Positions 10,050-21,376 of a DNA stretch of 64,000 nt are shown here, piece after piece. Source of the DNA: Phytophthora quininea (Eukaryota > Oomycota > Peronosporomycetes > Peronosporales > Peronosporaceae); NCBI GenBank assembly GCA_011947345.1, contig JAAVTG010000545.1, positions 1 to 64,000 on the forward strand, written 5' to 3'. How positions within the stretch are numbered: the first letter of the stretch is position 1; each line of letters opens with the position of its first letter. A program made the translations under genes and the position numbers. The notes beneath the pieces are model-generated. The model was not told the DNA's origin. It made no database searches and saw only the letters and a program-made list of their open reading frames with translations.

Positions 10050-11435
10050 CTACGGCAGCATTGGGCACGGGTCACGAGGATCGATCTGCAACTCCTTGGC
10101 TGCCACCACGCAGACTTTGCAGCATGCAACCACCACCGGGTCCGACCGCGAATACAGTCGCTGCTTGACGCTGCACTTGGTGCAGACTTGCTGCGTGCAA
10201 ATTCCACACTTTCGATGGGAAGAGCCGACGAGCATCATGGCGGGTTTCTTGTTGCAGATACTGCACGGCTTGCTCGGTAGCCTCTGCAGAGAGGCCTCGT
10301 CAAACGATCGCGAGGTGGCTCTGCCCCGGGTCGTCACGCCCTTCGTACTGCGAAAGTTGAACGCTTTCGAGTACCGAGACCTTGAGCTCGTCAGCTGTTC
10401 CTCCACCTCCGAGCACGACGTGAGCTCTGTGGGGTCTCGAGATTTCCGCAACTTTTGCTGCTGTAGAGCGAGGTGCGTCAACCTCTTAGCCGCAGCGCTC
10501 GACGTGGCGTCGGCGGTTGAAAGCAGCAGCTCGGCCGCTGAATCGTACGCTATAAACGCAGGAAGAGCTCCACCCACTTGCACGGTGGCTTTGCCGTACA
10601 CGCTCACAGCACGCGAGGTTTTGGATTGGCGGTAGATGCAGCACAGCGTGACGTTGGCTCGCACCACGCCGCTGTCGGCGGGGAGAGGCGAGCACTCGGG
10701 GATATCGACGCTGCGGATGAGGTAGTAGCCGTACCGTTCGCCGCGTGAATCGTTGCCGAAGCCTATCGACTGAACAAAACACACGTCTCGGTTGCTCACG
10801 ACTCGAGAGTCTCCGAACGTCTCTGTGAGGAGATACTTCAACGACAGCAGGCGGTACGGGTCCTGGTCGGAGCCGCGGTCCAGCACCGCCAGCACGTCGC
10901 AGTCGAGCGGTTTTCGGTTCATAAAGGTCGTCGTCGCACTCAGCTCGCTGCGGTCCTTGGAGTGCGAGCCGTAGAGTACGTCCTCCACGGTGCCTTCAAC
11001 GGAGCCGACGCAGATCACCATCGGGTACCGTTTTGCCGTCCGACTCTGATCCGGTTGACTGCCGTCGCGGGTCTTGTTCTTGTAGACGCGCAGGTTGTTC
11101 TGGCGCTTCATTAGCTTCCAGATGTGATCGTCTTGCTCGGGTCTCCCCATGCGGTTGTACTCGGACTCAAGCGCTAGCGTGCGGGACACGATGCTGTGGG
11201 CCAAGTGGCGGAACCCTTCGACATTGCCGAGCTCGGTCGCCTGCGGTGCGGACTGAGTGGACGACATTGCAGCCTTTCCTCTCTGCGAGACTGGCGAATT
11301 CGTGCTGAGTAGCGTGAACTTGTGTTTGAGCTCGGACTCCTGCGGAGCGGTGGCGCGTCTTGGCGGGGTTGGTTCTCCTGTATTTTTCTCGGACGTAGAC
11401 TCCGGCACTGTCGCTCGTCGGACCGGTTCTGCCAT
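10050..11435 (-). CDS. START-like/FYVE-like protein, DPR-tag subfamily, intact
   Basis: Uninterrupted 461-aa frame and the best reference for its subfamily here. Layout: Pro/Thr/Arg-rich N-terminus (1-70), START-like domain (about 75-300: HIWKLMKRQNNLRVYKN, VGSVEGTVEDVLYGSHSKD, DPYRLLSLKYLL, RGERYGYYLIRSVDIPECSP), helical linker (AAAKRLTHLALQQQKLRK), basic/Ser-rich stretch, and FYVE-like finger (about 389-446: CSICNKK, HRKCGICTQQVCTKC, CCKVC). It ends IDPRDPCPMLP. All eight zinc Cys are present; the HHCR patch is not. I prefer the Met at 11435 (MAEPVRRATVPES) over the upstream in-frame one at 11498 because the subfamily members begin with a similar short Arg/Thr/Pro segment. Divergent from the gene at 13061, with 1.6 kb between them. 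Confidence 0.78.
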   Translation of the reverse strand: MAEPVRRATVPESTSEKNTGEPTPPRRATAPQESELKHKFTLLSTNSPVSQRGKAAMSSTQSAPQATELGNVEGFRHLAHSIVSRTLALESEYNRMGRPEQDDHIWKLMKRQNNLRVYKNKTRDGSQPDQSRTAKRYPMVICVGSVEGTVEDVLYGSHSKDRSELSATTTFMNRKPLDCDVLAVLDRGSDQDPYRLLSLKYLLTETFGDSRVVSNRDVCFVQSIGFGNDSRGERYGYYLIRSVDIPECSPLPADSGVVRANVTLCCIYRQSKTSRAVSVYGKATVQVGGALPAFIAYDSAAELLLSTADATSSAAAKRLTHLALQQQKLRKSRDPTELTSCSEVEEQLTSSRSRYSKAFNFRSTKGVTTRGRATSRSFDEASLQRLPSKPCSICNKKPAMMLVGSSHRKCGICTQQVCTKCSVKQRLYSRSDPVVVACCKVCVVAAKELQIDPRDPCPMLP

Positions 11436-13060
11436 GCTTTCCTTGGGCTTTGATATTGCGTCGGCAAGTGTCGTAGTGCAGCAACGCACAGCAACCAAGG
11501 TCCGGCGTTGGCGTCCCGGACATCGGAGTGGCTAGGTGTCCGTGGGGGTCGGCTGTTGGATATCTCGGAGCTGTTGACCAAGGAGGAGACACCGAAGGCG
11601 ACGTTCGCGAGCCATACGTGGTTGGCATCATCCGAGCAGAGTCAAACGTTCCTGGCTCGCAGCAGTGCCGGTCAGAGGTCGGACGCGCGCTGCTTGCAAG
11701 TCAGGCAGCGGCCGCGCGACGTGCAAATCATTTCACCACTGTGAGTCAGATGTCGATGTCGAAGAAGTACCTTGGCTCCTTGGATTCGTGCCGTGAGCCC
11801 CTTCCGTGTGCCGCCAAGGGCAGGAGAGAGCTCGTGTGAAATCAAAGGAGATCCGTCACGATGGGGGCTTTCGGCCGGTGAGCGGAGCGTCACCGAGCGA
11901 CGCAGCTTCAGGACCGTCGCCAGCTGCCGCACACGAATGGCAGTGGCGCTACGTCACGATGGTCGCCTTGCGTTCGTGCCGCAGTCGCCTACGATGACGA
12001 CCGACAGCACTCGCGCGGTAGAGGGCTGATAGCACGGGCGTCCTGTACATGGTCGCGATCGAGGCTTTGGCTGTTGATCAGCTCGATACCAAGCAGCAGT
12101 CGACCTCGATCCCGTTGACCGGGGTTGGCAATGTGTCTGTGCGTTGAAGCCAGCAAGCAAGGCTGGTGCCAGTCGACACCTCTACAGCTCCATCGGCTGC
12201 TGATCACAACGTGCACCGGTCCACCACGGCGAGGAATCTGTCTGGTGATTCAACCAGCAACTGGATGTCCTGCAGTAGTTGGACAAATCATGAGAGCGGC
12301 GGACACCACCTCCTGTAAAAGTTAGCAGGGTTGGTCAGCAGCTCTGCGTTGGAGCAGTTGTGCTGGTGGTCTGCATCGGAGCGCGAGCGTGACTCGGTCC
12401 CGACAGACCATCAGTTCCGGTAGACCTTAAAGTCGAATGGGATTCGAACGGATACAGTAGCAGACTAGTAGCAGTCGATGAATGACCAACTTGCACTGAG
12501 CACGTGGACGTTGAGCTTTGCTGCATGGTCTCCGATAGCGGGGGCCTGCGACTGACGAACAGCTGGAGTCTAGCGTGGCTCTCAGTCGTAAAGAAACGAA
12601 AGCGCGGCCTGCAAGCACCTGCAGAACTACATCTCATTGATCAACCAGGCAAAACAGGATCCCTTGCGGATATCGTGATGGCAAGCGATGTCCCACCAGG
12701 CTCTGCATCGGCTCCTTCACCACCGACGCCGCCTTCAGCACCAGCTCTGACAAGCATCAGCTTGGAGAGAGCTAATACTTTTGGCCGTCCCACAGCACAT
12801 TTAACGCGCTTTGCACAGTTGGGAAGTCCTGCACGCGCTCATGGCTGTCTTTCGCCGCCTGCCTGCACATCGTGGCGCCCTAGGACTCGCCCCCTATCTG
12901 CCACTCGCCAACTTCCCGCTGACGTCGACGTGCTCTCTCGAGAGAGTTTGCCAATAGAGCAACCAGTCCTGTCGATCGCGACAACTGCGACCACAGAGCC
13001 GCAACGAATGCAAACAGGGGTTCCCGACCAAGTTCCGAGCGGAGCAGCGCGTCCGCCGTC
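11436..13060. other. Divergent intergenic region between two START/FYVE subfamilies
   Basis: 1.6 kb separating head-to-head genes. Small frames exist but none has a family signature or a convincing start. I see no terminal repeats or transposase remains. It should contain both promoters. Confidence 0.5.
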
Positions 13061-14766
13061 ATGCAGTCGTTCCACTCCGAGTCGGGGGCCTCGCACACGT
13101 CCAGCACCAAGTTCCCGCTGGCTAAAGACCATTTCGGCGACGTGAACGTCTCCTTTGAGCAGACGGAGGAGTACCGAGCGTTGGTGCGGCGGCGGATGGA
13201 CGTTCTGCTCGTGGAGGAAGAACGACAGGCCTCGCGGCAAGCAGGACACCAGCCGAGACTCGACCCCAATGACTGGAAGTTCGTGCGGTCTCAAGACGAC
13301 CTCCGCATGTACAGAAGACGGCGCCGCAGTCGATCGCAGCACAAGGTGGCGGACGACAGAGGCGTCCCAGTGGTGGCGCAGTCGGTTGAGCCCAAGGTCG
13401 TTGCGCTGGGTCGGATCCCCGGCTCGATTGAGGACCTGCTGTACGGCTCCTTCAGCACCACGCAAGAGGAACTACAGACCACGATGGCGTTCATGCACCG
13501 ACCCACAGACTGCGCCTTGCTTCGTGTATTGGAGCTAGACGCGCCCGACGACCCGCTGCACTACCTCGGTCTCAAGTGGATGCTCAACAAGATGCCGCTC
13601 AAGGCCATCGTCACCCCTCGAGACGTGTGCTACCTCGACGCCATGGGCGTGGAGACTGATGAGCACGGGCGAAAGTACGGGTACATTGTGTTGGAGTCGG
13701 TGGAGCTGCCCGAGTGCCCCGCGTTCGAACGCAAGCGGAGCGATGTGATCCGCGGCGACCTCTACTTCGCCGGCATCTTCCGCGAGACGACGCCCGGCTT
13801 CGTGAACGTTATGGTCCGCGGCAGATTCAACTTGTCGGGGACTTGCCCCGGCACGCGGCGTCGGTCGTAGCGATGTCGTTCATTAGCGAGATGCTGCAGG
13901 GCGTCAGCTGCGCCGAGGCCAAGAAGCTCACGTTGCTAGCCCGCCACAACGCCGTCTCGGGCTACAACTGCGACGCGATCAACCAAGATGAGGACTTTGC
14001 CAAGGACGCCGTGTGCTCGGTCTGCATCAAGCGGAACCGCAGCAGACTGTTTTCGACGGTGCGGCTGCGGGCCTGCAAGGTCTGTGGCGTTGCGATCTGC
14101 TCCAAGTGCAGCGCCAAGAACAAGCGCTTGTTCCTCGGGTCCGATCGTCCGTGCGCGTTCGCCGTGTGCTGCCCGAACTGCGTATCCGAGGCACAGCAGA
14201 TGACAAATATGCAGCCGTGCCAGCCAGAGTATAGTGTCGTGGCTGATTTCTACCTGCATGGACCTGCTCTGGAGTCGTATTCGGGCGCCTTGGAGGCGGC
14301 GCTGGCGCAGCACGAAGTCATGAGCACGTTGAGCGTCTCGGAGGTGGACGAGAGCGAGTGGTGGGGCGGCGACAGCGCCGAGACCATCTCGATCCCGGAG
14401 ATGCTGCGAGAGAAGTCGTCGACCGAAAGACCCACCGCCGACACGATCGACGAGAGCTTTGTGGGCCGCGACTTCATGGACGGCTACGCCCAGACGCTCA
14501 CGCTCAGCGATCTCCAGGCGGTGGAGACGAGTGGCTTCAGCTCGAGCGCAGAAGAGGAAGACGATTTCAGCCTGGAAGTGGACAAGGTCGAGCCCTGGCG
14601 AGAAATCCCGTACCGGGAAGAGATCGAGGTGAGCGTGACCTCGGCGTCGGACGCCCTGGCCGCGCTGCTGAAGAAAGCGGCGGTGATCGGCGACCAAGTG
14701 CAGCAGACCGACTCGGCCATGCGCGAGATGCAGCGGGTGCAGTCTCGCCGCCTCCAGCAGTCGTAG
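13061..14766 (+). CDS. START-like/FYVE-like protein with acidic C-terminal tail (one one-base break)
   Basis: First of a plus-strand trio. The N-terminus has the trio motif KFPLAKDHFGDVNVSFEQ, then the START-like domain (DWKFVRSQDDLRMYRRRRR, LGRIPGSIEDLLYGSFSTT, DPLHYLGLKWML, CYLDAMGVETDEHGRKYGY). It continues after a break at the G run 13837-13840 (one G short) with VSCAEAKKLTLLAR, a FYVE-like finger (CSVCIKR, CKVCGVAICSKC, CCPNC) and the trio-specific motif YSVVADFYL. The tail is rich in Glu/Asp/Ser and ends in a Gln-rich helix (MREMQRVQSRRLQQS). A poly-Arg strip (RRRRRSRS) lies early in the START-like domain. Full length about 568 aa. Function unknown. Confidence 0.74.
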
Positions 14767-15011
14767 CGGAGCCTGTGCCTTTCGAGATAACCAAAATGTG
14801 ACGTGCGATGAGTTCAACATGCTCGCTTCCCCACCGTTTTGACCATCCATTGACGACGGTGCCCGCTGCACCTCTCTTGACGGTGATTGCCAGCGCAGAT
14901 CGCCATGGGAATCAACCGGGGAATTCAGCACAGCCACACGTTCTCGCGTCATCGCGGTCGCAGCAGAAAAACTGCCTGGCGACATTGGCGCGGTGGTCAC
15001 CTCGCGGCCTC

Positions 15012-15025
15012 GCTTCATTTCGCAA
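15012..15025 (+). promoter_or_regulatory. Oomycete initiator-like element
   Basis: GCTTCATTTCGCAA matches the initiator half of the oomycete core promoter (TCATTYYNCA). It lies 22-35 nt before the start codon at 15047, a usual distance for this promoter class. Confidence 0.4.
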
Positions 15026-15046
15026 CGGTCACCATCGTCGAGAGCG

Positions 15047-16659
15047 ATGTCGCTGCCAGAGGAGGGACCGGAGAAGCTGCGCTTCCCGCTTCCGAAAAAC
15101 TACTTCGGTAGGGTCGACGTCTCTGCGGCGCAGAAGCTTGAGTTCCAGGACATCGTGCGCGGACGGATCGACGCCGTTCGCGGCGACGAGCGGATCTACG
15201 GTCAGCGGAAGGCCCGCAAATTGCCGTGTCTTCCCCGGCAGATTGGAAATATGTGCGGTCGTTCCAGGACTTGAAAGTGTATCGGCGACGGCGACGGGGG
15301 CGGTCGTTGGACGAGGTCGCGGCGGAGGAAGACTTCCCAGAAGCAGTGCGGGCGGTGGCGGGCGGACAGCCGAGCATCGTGGCCACGGGGAGCATTGCCG
15401 GCACCGTGGAGAACTTGCTGTATGGACTGGCAAACACCAACTACGAGGAGTTGCGGACAACGACGTCGTTCCAAGACCCGGGCACGGACTCAGCCTTGTT
15501 GCGAACGTTTGAGCTGGCGACGCCCCAGGACCCGATGCACTACTTCGGTCTCAAGTGGCTGTACAACGGCTCGGCCCCGATCATCGTTCCTAGAGATCTG
15601 TGCTACCTGGAGGCCATGGGGGTCGCGCTCGATGAGAACGACGAAAAGTACGGCTACCTCGTCTTGCATTCGGTCGAGATCCCAGAGTGCCCTCCTTTCG
15701 AAGATTCCGTGGCTAGTGTCGTGCGTGGGAAATGCTTCTTCTCGTGTCTCTTTCGAGACGTTGCCCCGGGTATCGTCGACGTCGTGATTCGAGGCATCTT
15801 CGACACCGCCGGCGCACTGAGTCGCTTCGCGACGCCCTACACGAACTTGATGCCGTACGCGACCTCGGCTTTCGTGGGAGGGATTATCAAGGCGTTGGAA
15901 TGCGCCGACACCAAGAAACTCACACTGCTGGCGCGATACAACTCCACCACGGGTCGAAATCGAGACGCACTCAACGTCGACGAAGACAACCCACGACACG
16001 GCGTGTGCGCAGTTTGCATTCGAAGTGTCGGGACCTGGGTGTTTTCGTGCGGTCGACTACGGTGGTGTCGTATCTGCGGCATCGCCGTGTGCTCCAACTG
16101 CAACGTCAGGAACAAGTACGTCTTCCTCGGGTATGCGCGACCGTGCTCTCCTTGTATCTGCTGCCCAAATTGCGCCCAAGAAGCGCGGCAAATGACCGGC
16201 ATGCGGCCGTGCGATCCAGCGTACGCCGTCGTGGCCGACTATTTCCTCGACGCCAAGTGGGCGTCGACTCTGGCGGCTGACGATGTCAAACGCGTCAGCC
16301 CCGCAGCCGAATGGCCCACGGACATTGTCCCCGTGGCGACGCGGAAGGACTCGGGCGCACCATTCAAGGACTGGAAGGCGGATCGCTACGTCGGTCCGTT
16401 GCCTATGCTGTCCGAGGCCGAAAAACTCAATTCATCCCAGCACCGGACGACACACTCGTCCTCCGACGAATTCGACGACAACGTCGTGGAGCTGAGCGAC
16501 TCGGACACGGAGAAGTTTCGCTTCAGCTCGAGCTCGGACGAGGTCAACCGCTTCTACATCTTCTACAGCCCGACGGCACAGGGTCCTTCGTCCAGTGTTG
16601 CTGACGTCGAGCACCCGTCGGATCTCTCGGCCCTCTCCATCTCGGCACCATATAGCTGA
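15047..16659 (+). CDS. START-like/FYVE-like protein with acidic C-terminal tail (one one-base break)
   Basis: Second of the trio. Start MSLPEEGPEKLRFPLPKNYF carries the trio N-terminal motif and sits just after an initiator-like element. A one-base loss near 15226 (CCGTG, one G short) breaks the frame before PADWKYVRSFQDLKVYRR. Then follow VATGSIAGTVENLLYGLANTN, DPMHYFGLKWLY, CYLEAMGVALDENDEKYGY, the helix ALECADTKKLTLLARY and the FYVE-like finger (CAVCIRS, CRICGIAVCSNC, CCPNC), with AYAVVADYFL after it. The tail has dense Ser/Asp/Glu clusters (DEFDDNVVELSDSDTEK) typical of CK2-like phosphorylation sites. Conserved with its neighbours on the same strand, so it arose by tandem duplication. Confidence 0.76.
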
Positions 16660-16940
16660 GCTGTTATCTATAAGCCCCTTGAGTCATGAGCAACAAGTTA
16701 AATGTCTCGTGCTGTACGCACGGTAGGAAAAGGACCTGCCGTCATGTTGCCGGGTGAGCGAAAAAGAAATGCTGAGGGTGCTGCACGACTTGACGCCGTT
16801 CATGAAGATGTAATGGCAATCGACTATCACATTATCCGATCGCACCAGCGTCGATCGCTTCAAGCGGGCACAATCGTTCCTGCGGTGCATTGCGTCCTCG
16901 TCAGTCATTCTTGAACTGCCGCGGTATCGATCTCAAGGCG

Positions 16941-18784
16941 ATGGAGGAAGCATGGTCGGGTGTGCGGCTGTCAATGGCCTACTCGAAGCTGACGCTCCCG
17001 TTGCCCAAGGGCTACTTTGCAGACGTCTTGGTCTCCAGCGAACAGGTTCACGAGTACCGTGAACTTGTGCGTCAACGACTCCATGCCGTGCTGGCGGACG
17101 AGAAATGCTGCAAGCAGAGACACACGAACGGACTGCCACCGCTGGACCCGTGGAACTGGAGGTGCGTGCAATCGCTGGACGGGCTGCAAGTATTCAGCCG
17201 TCGTCGGCGAGGGCGGTCAACGGCTGAGCTGGCATCTGAGGAAGACATCCCGCAGGCCATGAGGGCCGTCTCGAACGGACAGCCAAGCATCATGACGGTC
17301 GGAAGTATTGCGGCACCATCGAAGATGTCTTGTACGGCTTTGCCGGCACTACGGACGAGGAGATTCGCACCAGCATGTCGTTTTTGGCACGGAAGACGGA
17401 TGCAACCATTTTGAGCAACATCGAGCTGGCCACGGAGGAGGATCCCTTGCACTATCTCGGACTCAAGTGGCTATACTGCTCAAAAGCAATGTGCGCCCCA
17501 CGGGACCTGTGCTGTCTCCAAGCCACGGGCGTTCAAATCGACTGCTCTGGCAAGAAATACGGCTATCTGATGCTACACTCGGTGGACCTTCCGGAGTGTC
17601 CACCCTTTGATCGAAAGAGCCACATCGTGCGCGGCAGATTATTTTTCACGTGCATTCTTCGTGAAACCACACCGGGGTTCGTGGATGTGCTAGCACGTGG
17701 CATTTTCGACATGTCGAGCGATGGACGTCGTGCTACAATGTCCAGCCTGAAACGGACTCCTTGTATTGCGGCTTTCATGGGAGCTTTGCGAAAGCTCGTC
17801 GACTGTGCAGATGCAAAGAAGCTCACTCTGTTGGCTCGACGTACTGTCGCTAGGGTGGACGTTGGTGAATCGTTTCGCCGGCTCCCACCGCCACCAAAGA
17901 AGGCGGTCTGTGTGGTCTGCATCAAGCGCGATGGAAGTGACCTTTTCCACAGCGTTCACCTTCGGGTTTGTCGGATCTGCGGCATGCCTATCTGCTCCAA
18001 GTGCAGCCTCGACAATAAACGGGTGTTTCTGGGGTGTCGTCGACCATGGGCCGTGGTGCCGTGCTGTCCAGCATGTGCTCTCGAGGCTCATCGCATGACG
18101 AGTGTACATCCCTCTGAGCCAGAGTTCGCAGTGGTGTCTGACTATTTCCAACCAAAGAACTCGGGTGTGTCAGCTGCAACGAGAAGCACGTCCACCTTCA
18201 CCCTGCCGTCATTTCTTAATGGCTGTCCAGGCCATTTGGTCCCAAACACGGTTGCTGGAAAAGATCACCCCGGCGTGGAATCGACCATCGGTTTATCCGC
18301 TACAGAGGGGAAGATTGTTCGCGAAAGTGACTTGTTCTCGGATGTGAGCGACTTGGGTATGAGTCCTAGTGACGTCGGCATTGAAGACTCCAGCCATGGG
18401 GAAGCTCGAGTCATGGACACAACTTTTGACACAGAAGCAGGTTCTGAGCCGCTTCCTGCCGTGGTGGAAGAGCTGTTGAACACTACCACTGATAACCACC
18501 GAGAACAAAACGAACTCTCCGAACTCTATCTGCAGGAGCCCATTGATACTTCTGCCACGCAGTCTCGAACCACCATCGGCGATTTCAGACAAGACGTTGG
18601 CAACACCATGACTAATTGCGAAAAACTCATGACGACAGCCAGTGCGCGGGGGCGGAACAAAAGTGACGGCGCTGGCATACCGTTGCCGCAGTGCAAAGAG
18701 TTTGCGGCAAAATTGCAAGAGCTGCAGTCCACAGCTGACAGAATCTACGGTGAAGTCGTCACACAGCGAAAGGAAAGCCAATAA
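16941..18784 (+). CDS. START-like/FYVE-like protein with long C-terminal tail (one one-base break)
   Basis: Third of the trio. It has N-terminal motif LTLPLPKGYFADVLVSSEQ, then WNWRCVQSLDGLQVFSRRRR and SIMTVGSIA. One G is missing near 17310-17313, after which the frame resumes as GTIEDVLYGFAGTTDEE. DPLHYLGLKWLY, CCLQATGVQIDCSGKKYGY, the helix LVDCADAKKLTLLARR, a FYVE-like finger (CVVCIKR, CRICGMPICSKC, CCPAC) and FAVVSDYFQ follow. The tail of about 220 aa is acidic and ends in a coiled-coil-like segment (FAAKLQELQSTADRIYGEV) that resembles the C-terminal motif of the minus-strand array proteins. The alternative Met at 16974 fits equally well. Confidence 0.74.
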
Positions 18785-19001
18785 CCAGCCCATGCTTGCT
18801 AGAAAAGTCGAAGTAACTTGCTGCGATAGTCTCATTTTCTCTGGAATGGAATAAACCATTTCACATGGCGCAGTGCTTCAAATGGTTTAAAAACGAAACA
18901 AAGCGTGCTGTGAGCTTCCAGTAATGAGCTCCGTATCGGGACGCAGCTGCAGCTTGTTCACATCGCAATGACGATAACTCGCATCGATAACCGGCGGTCT
19001 C

Positions 19002-19481
19002 ATGTGGGTTGGTTATCCACAGTCGATCTTAGTTACGTCTTCTCTCGCCAATGCCACCGAGATCGCCGAGGCCAAGCGTTTGACACTGCTAGCTCTTCAA
19101 TTGTCAGAGAACGCCCTAAGTGCCACCTTCTCCAAACTGGAGGCATCCCAACTGTCCGAGGACTCCCGTGTCACTGAACCGACGATGGCATCTCCCATTT
19201 CGCCGACGAATTCGGTCACTGGGCTGCGAGAATCCTTCCGACAGAAAGTGGCGCGCGACCCGTGTCACGTGTGCGGCAGAAAGCCCCGACTGACGAAATT
19301 GGTACGAGCTGCGTATCGAACGTGCGGAGTTTGCAACCAGCGTGTGTGCCACAAATGCCAGGTGAAGCGGAAGGTGTTTGCTCGAGCAAAACCCGTGACT
19401 ATATCTTGCTGCAAGGTCTGCATCATCGCGTCCAAACGGATCACTGTAGACCCTCGAGATCCGTGCCCCACGTTGCCTTGA
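19002..19481 (+). CDS. FYVE-only chimeric ORF at the duplication breakpoint
   Basis: A 159-aa open frame. Its first 13 codons (MWVGYPQSILVTS) lie in unique DNA; the rest (from LANATEIAEAKRLTL) is the duplicated 3' end of the gene at 6474-7770. It keeps the helix, the complete FYVE-like finger (CHVCGRK, CGVCNQRVCHKC, CCKVC) and the DPRDPCPTLP tag, but lacks the whole START-like domain. Unlike its source it has TTTG at the site where the source is one T short, so it reads through. It may be a fortuitous ORF or a new small FYVE protein; I cannot see a promoter. Confidence 0.5.
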   Translation: MWVGYPQSILVTSSLANATEIAEAKRLTLLALQLSENALSATFSKLEASQLSEDSRVTEPTMASPISPTNSVTGLRESFRQKVARDPCHVCGRKPRLTKLVRAAYRTCGVCNQRVCHKCQVKRKVFARAKPVTISCCKVCIIASKRITVDPRDPCPTLP

Positions 19482-19505
19482 CAATAGAGTTCCCATCTTT
19501 TCCTC

Positions 19506-21289
19506 CTAGTCGAACTGAAACATGCTGAAATACCTGGACGCTTTAGCTGGTCCGATCCCTCGCATGCTCGCCATTTCTTCTTCAGACGCTGGCTCCGCTT
19601 TGAGGATATCCTAATCACGCATTCGTTACGTAAGTAAATTGAAGCAAAGACAAATAGGAGGCAGCAGTTCCCACCCGAATGAGTCGTCGAGATAGAGCCT
19701 CTCGCTTCGGAAGACCCAGTCGCTTGGACTCTGTCAGGATCTTCTGGTACTGGAACTCAATCGCAAACCTCGGTATGACATCCTCGTCTTCCTTTTTCAC
19801 CGCCATCGTTTTCAGATCGTTCTCATGTTCTTCATTACTCCACTGCTCAGCAGAATCTTCCAGCGGACTGTTGCAGTTGCAATTCTTGGCACAGTGAGCA
19901 GTGTCGAAACGAAAGCCAAAGTGTGCGTATAAGAGCTCTTTCCGGCAGCCTGCACTCATCTCGCAGAAAGCCACGACATCCCCAGTTCTGCCCGGGAGCT
20001 GCCATTGGAGTAGGCGGCAGTGGTTGTCCCATCCAAATCGAGTCTCTCTGTTGTGAGCGCATCCGCTCGAGTCTTGTCGGCTGCCGAGTACAGCAAAACA
20101 CACACCGACGGCTGTCCGTCCCGACCACTTCGCCCGATTTGCTGCGAGTACGCTGACAACGACAGCGGCATCGAGTGGTGCACCACGAAGCGCACGTCCG
20201 AGCGGTCGATCCCCATCCCGAACGCGCTGGTCGCGCAGATAATGGACAGCTGGCCCATCATCCACTGCTTGCGCACGAACTCGCGGCGTTTGCGAGGCAG
20301 CCCGCCGTGATACACTCCTGCGTGGCATCCTTCTCGAACGAGTGCCAGACACGTGTCCTCCGCCTCCTTCCTCGTCATGCAGTACACGATCGTCGTCTCC
20401 TTCTGCACTCGGCCAGCGATCCATTTGGCAGCGAGTCTCGGCTTGCGGACGACCTCCACCCTCAAGTTGCTTCGGTCCGTCACGTGCTGCACCAGCGCCA
20501 TCTGATCATGTCGACTCGCCATCTCAATCCCCACACACTCGCGCTCTTCCTCACTGATAGGAATCGTCGACAGCAACTTGAGCTGGAAAAGTTCCGCCAA
20601 GCGAGCGATGTCTTCGTCCGATACGGAGGCTGTAGCGAGAGTGATGGGGACGTCTCGGAAGTGGCGGGTCTTCCACCGACTTAGCTCCAGATACGACGGA
20701 CGAAAAGAGTTGCCCCACTCCAGCACGCAGTGAGCTTCGTCCAGCACGACGCGAGCCAGTCGATCCGCTCGCTCTGCGTCTCTCAGCCAGTTTTGCATCT
20801 CCCCGTTCAGGAGCAGGAACTCTGGGGTCGTGTATACGAGTCTCTGGCCTGCCAGCAGTTGACTCAACGGCGCCGATTTCTTGCGGTCTTCGCTGGTCAC
20901 TTGGACGGCTCGAACTCCCTTGCGCTTCAGCGCCGCCACTTGATCCTACCCATACAACCCAATCAGAGTGAGTATGGTCTCTATTAGCAGTTTCTACTTG
21001 CTCCTACGTGCATTAGAGCGATCAAAGGCGACACCACGAGGGTCGTTTTGTCTCTTGGGGCGAGTAGAGCTGGCGCTTGGAAGGCCAAACTCTTTCCCGC
21101 TCCTGTGGGGAGGTGCAGGAACACAGAGAAGCCCCTGGAAGCCAACGCGACGGCCGTGGACTGCGCCTCTGTCACGTGGAAAGGAGCAGCACCATCCAGC
21201 TCTAGGAGTTGGCGGTAGACGGCGTCGAGACGGCGAGCAGGGGCCGACGAGAAGCGCCGGAGAGCAGCAGGAAGGTGACGGCGCAGCAT
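19506..21289 (-). CDS. RecQ-family DNA helicase with mitochondrial-type presequence, right copy
   Basis: Twin of the gene at 4666-6449. Exons 21008-21289, 20945-19675 and 19610-19506 on the minus strand, with introns of 62 and 64 bp at identical sites. The same helicase motifs are intact: TGAGKS, DEAHCVLEW, FGMGIDRSDVRF and IGRSGRDGQ. The zinc segment (FCEMSAGC, CAKNCNC) and the GIGPAKASRYF end are also present. The N-terminus MLRRHLPAALRRFSSAPARR is again of mitochondrial type. It shares with the left copy the one-base deficit just before the zinc segment (C run 19980-19983 in plus coordinates), so the break either predates the duplication or is a recurrent sequencing error at that site. Confidence 0.85.
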
Positions 21290-21376
21290 GTCGCTATAAG
21301 AACGCTTACAAGTTTCAAGTCAAATCCGAAATGTAGCCATTATCGAAAAGGCAAGTTGCCGTTCTGGTGCCTTTGG

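Noticed and set aside
13936..15018. 360-aa minus-strand open frame
   Set aside because: Antisense shadow of the START/FYVE gene at 13061-14766 and its downstream spacer; no motif.
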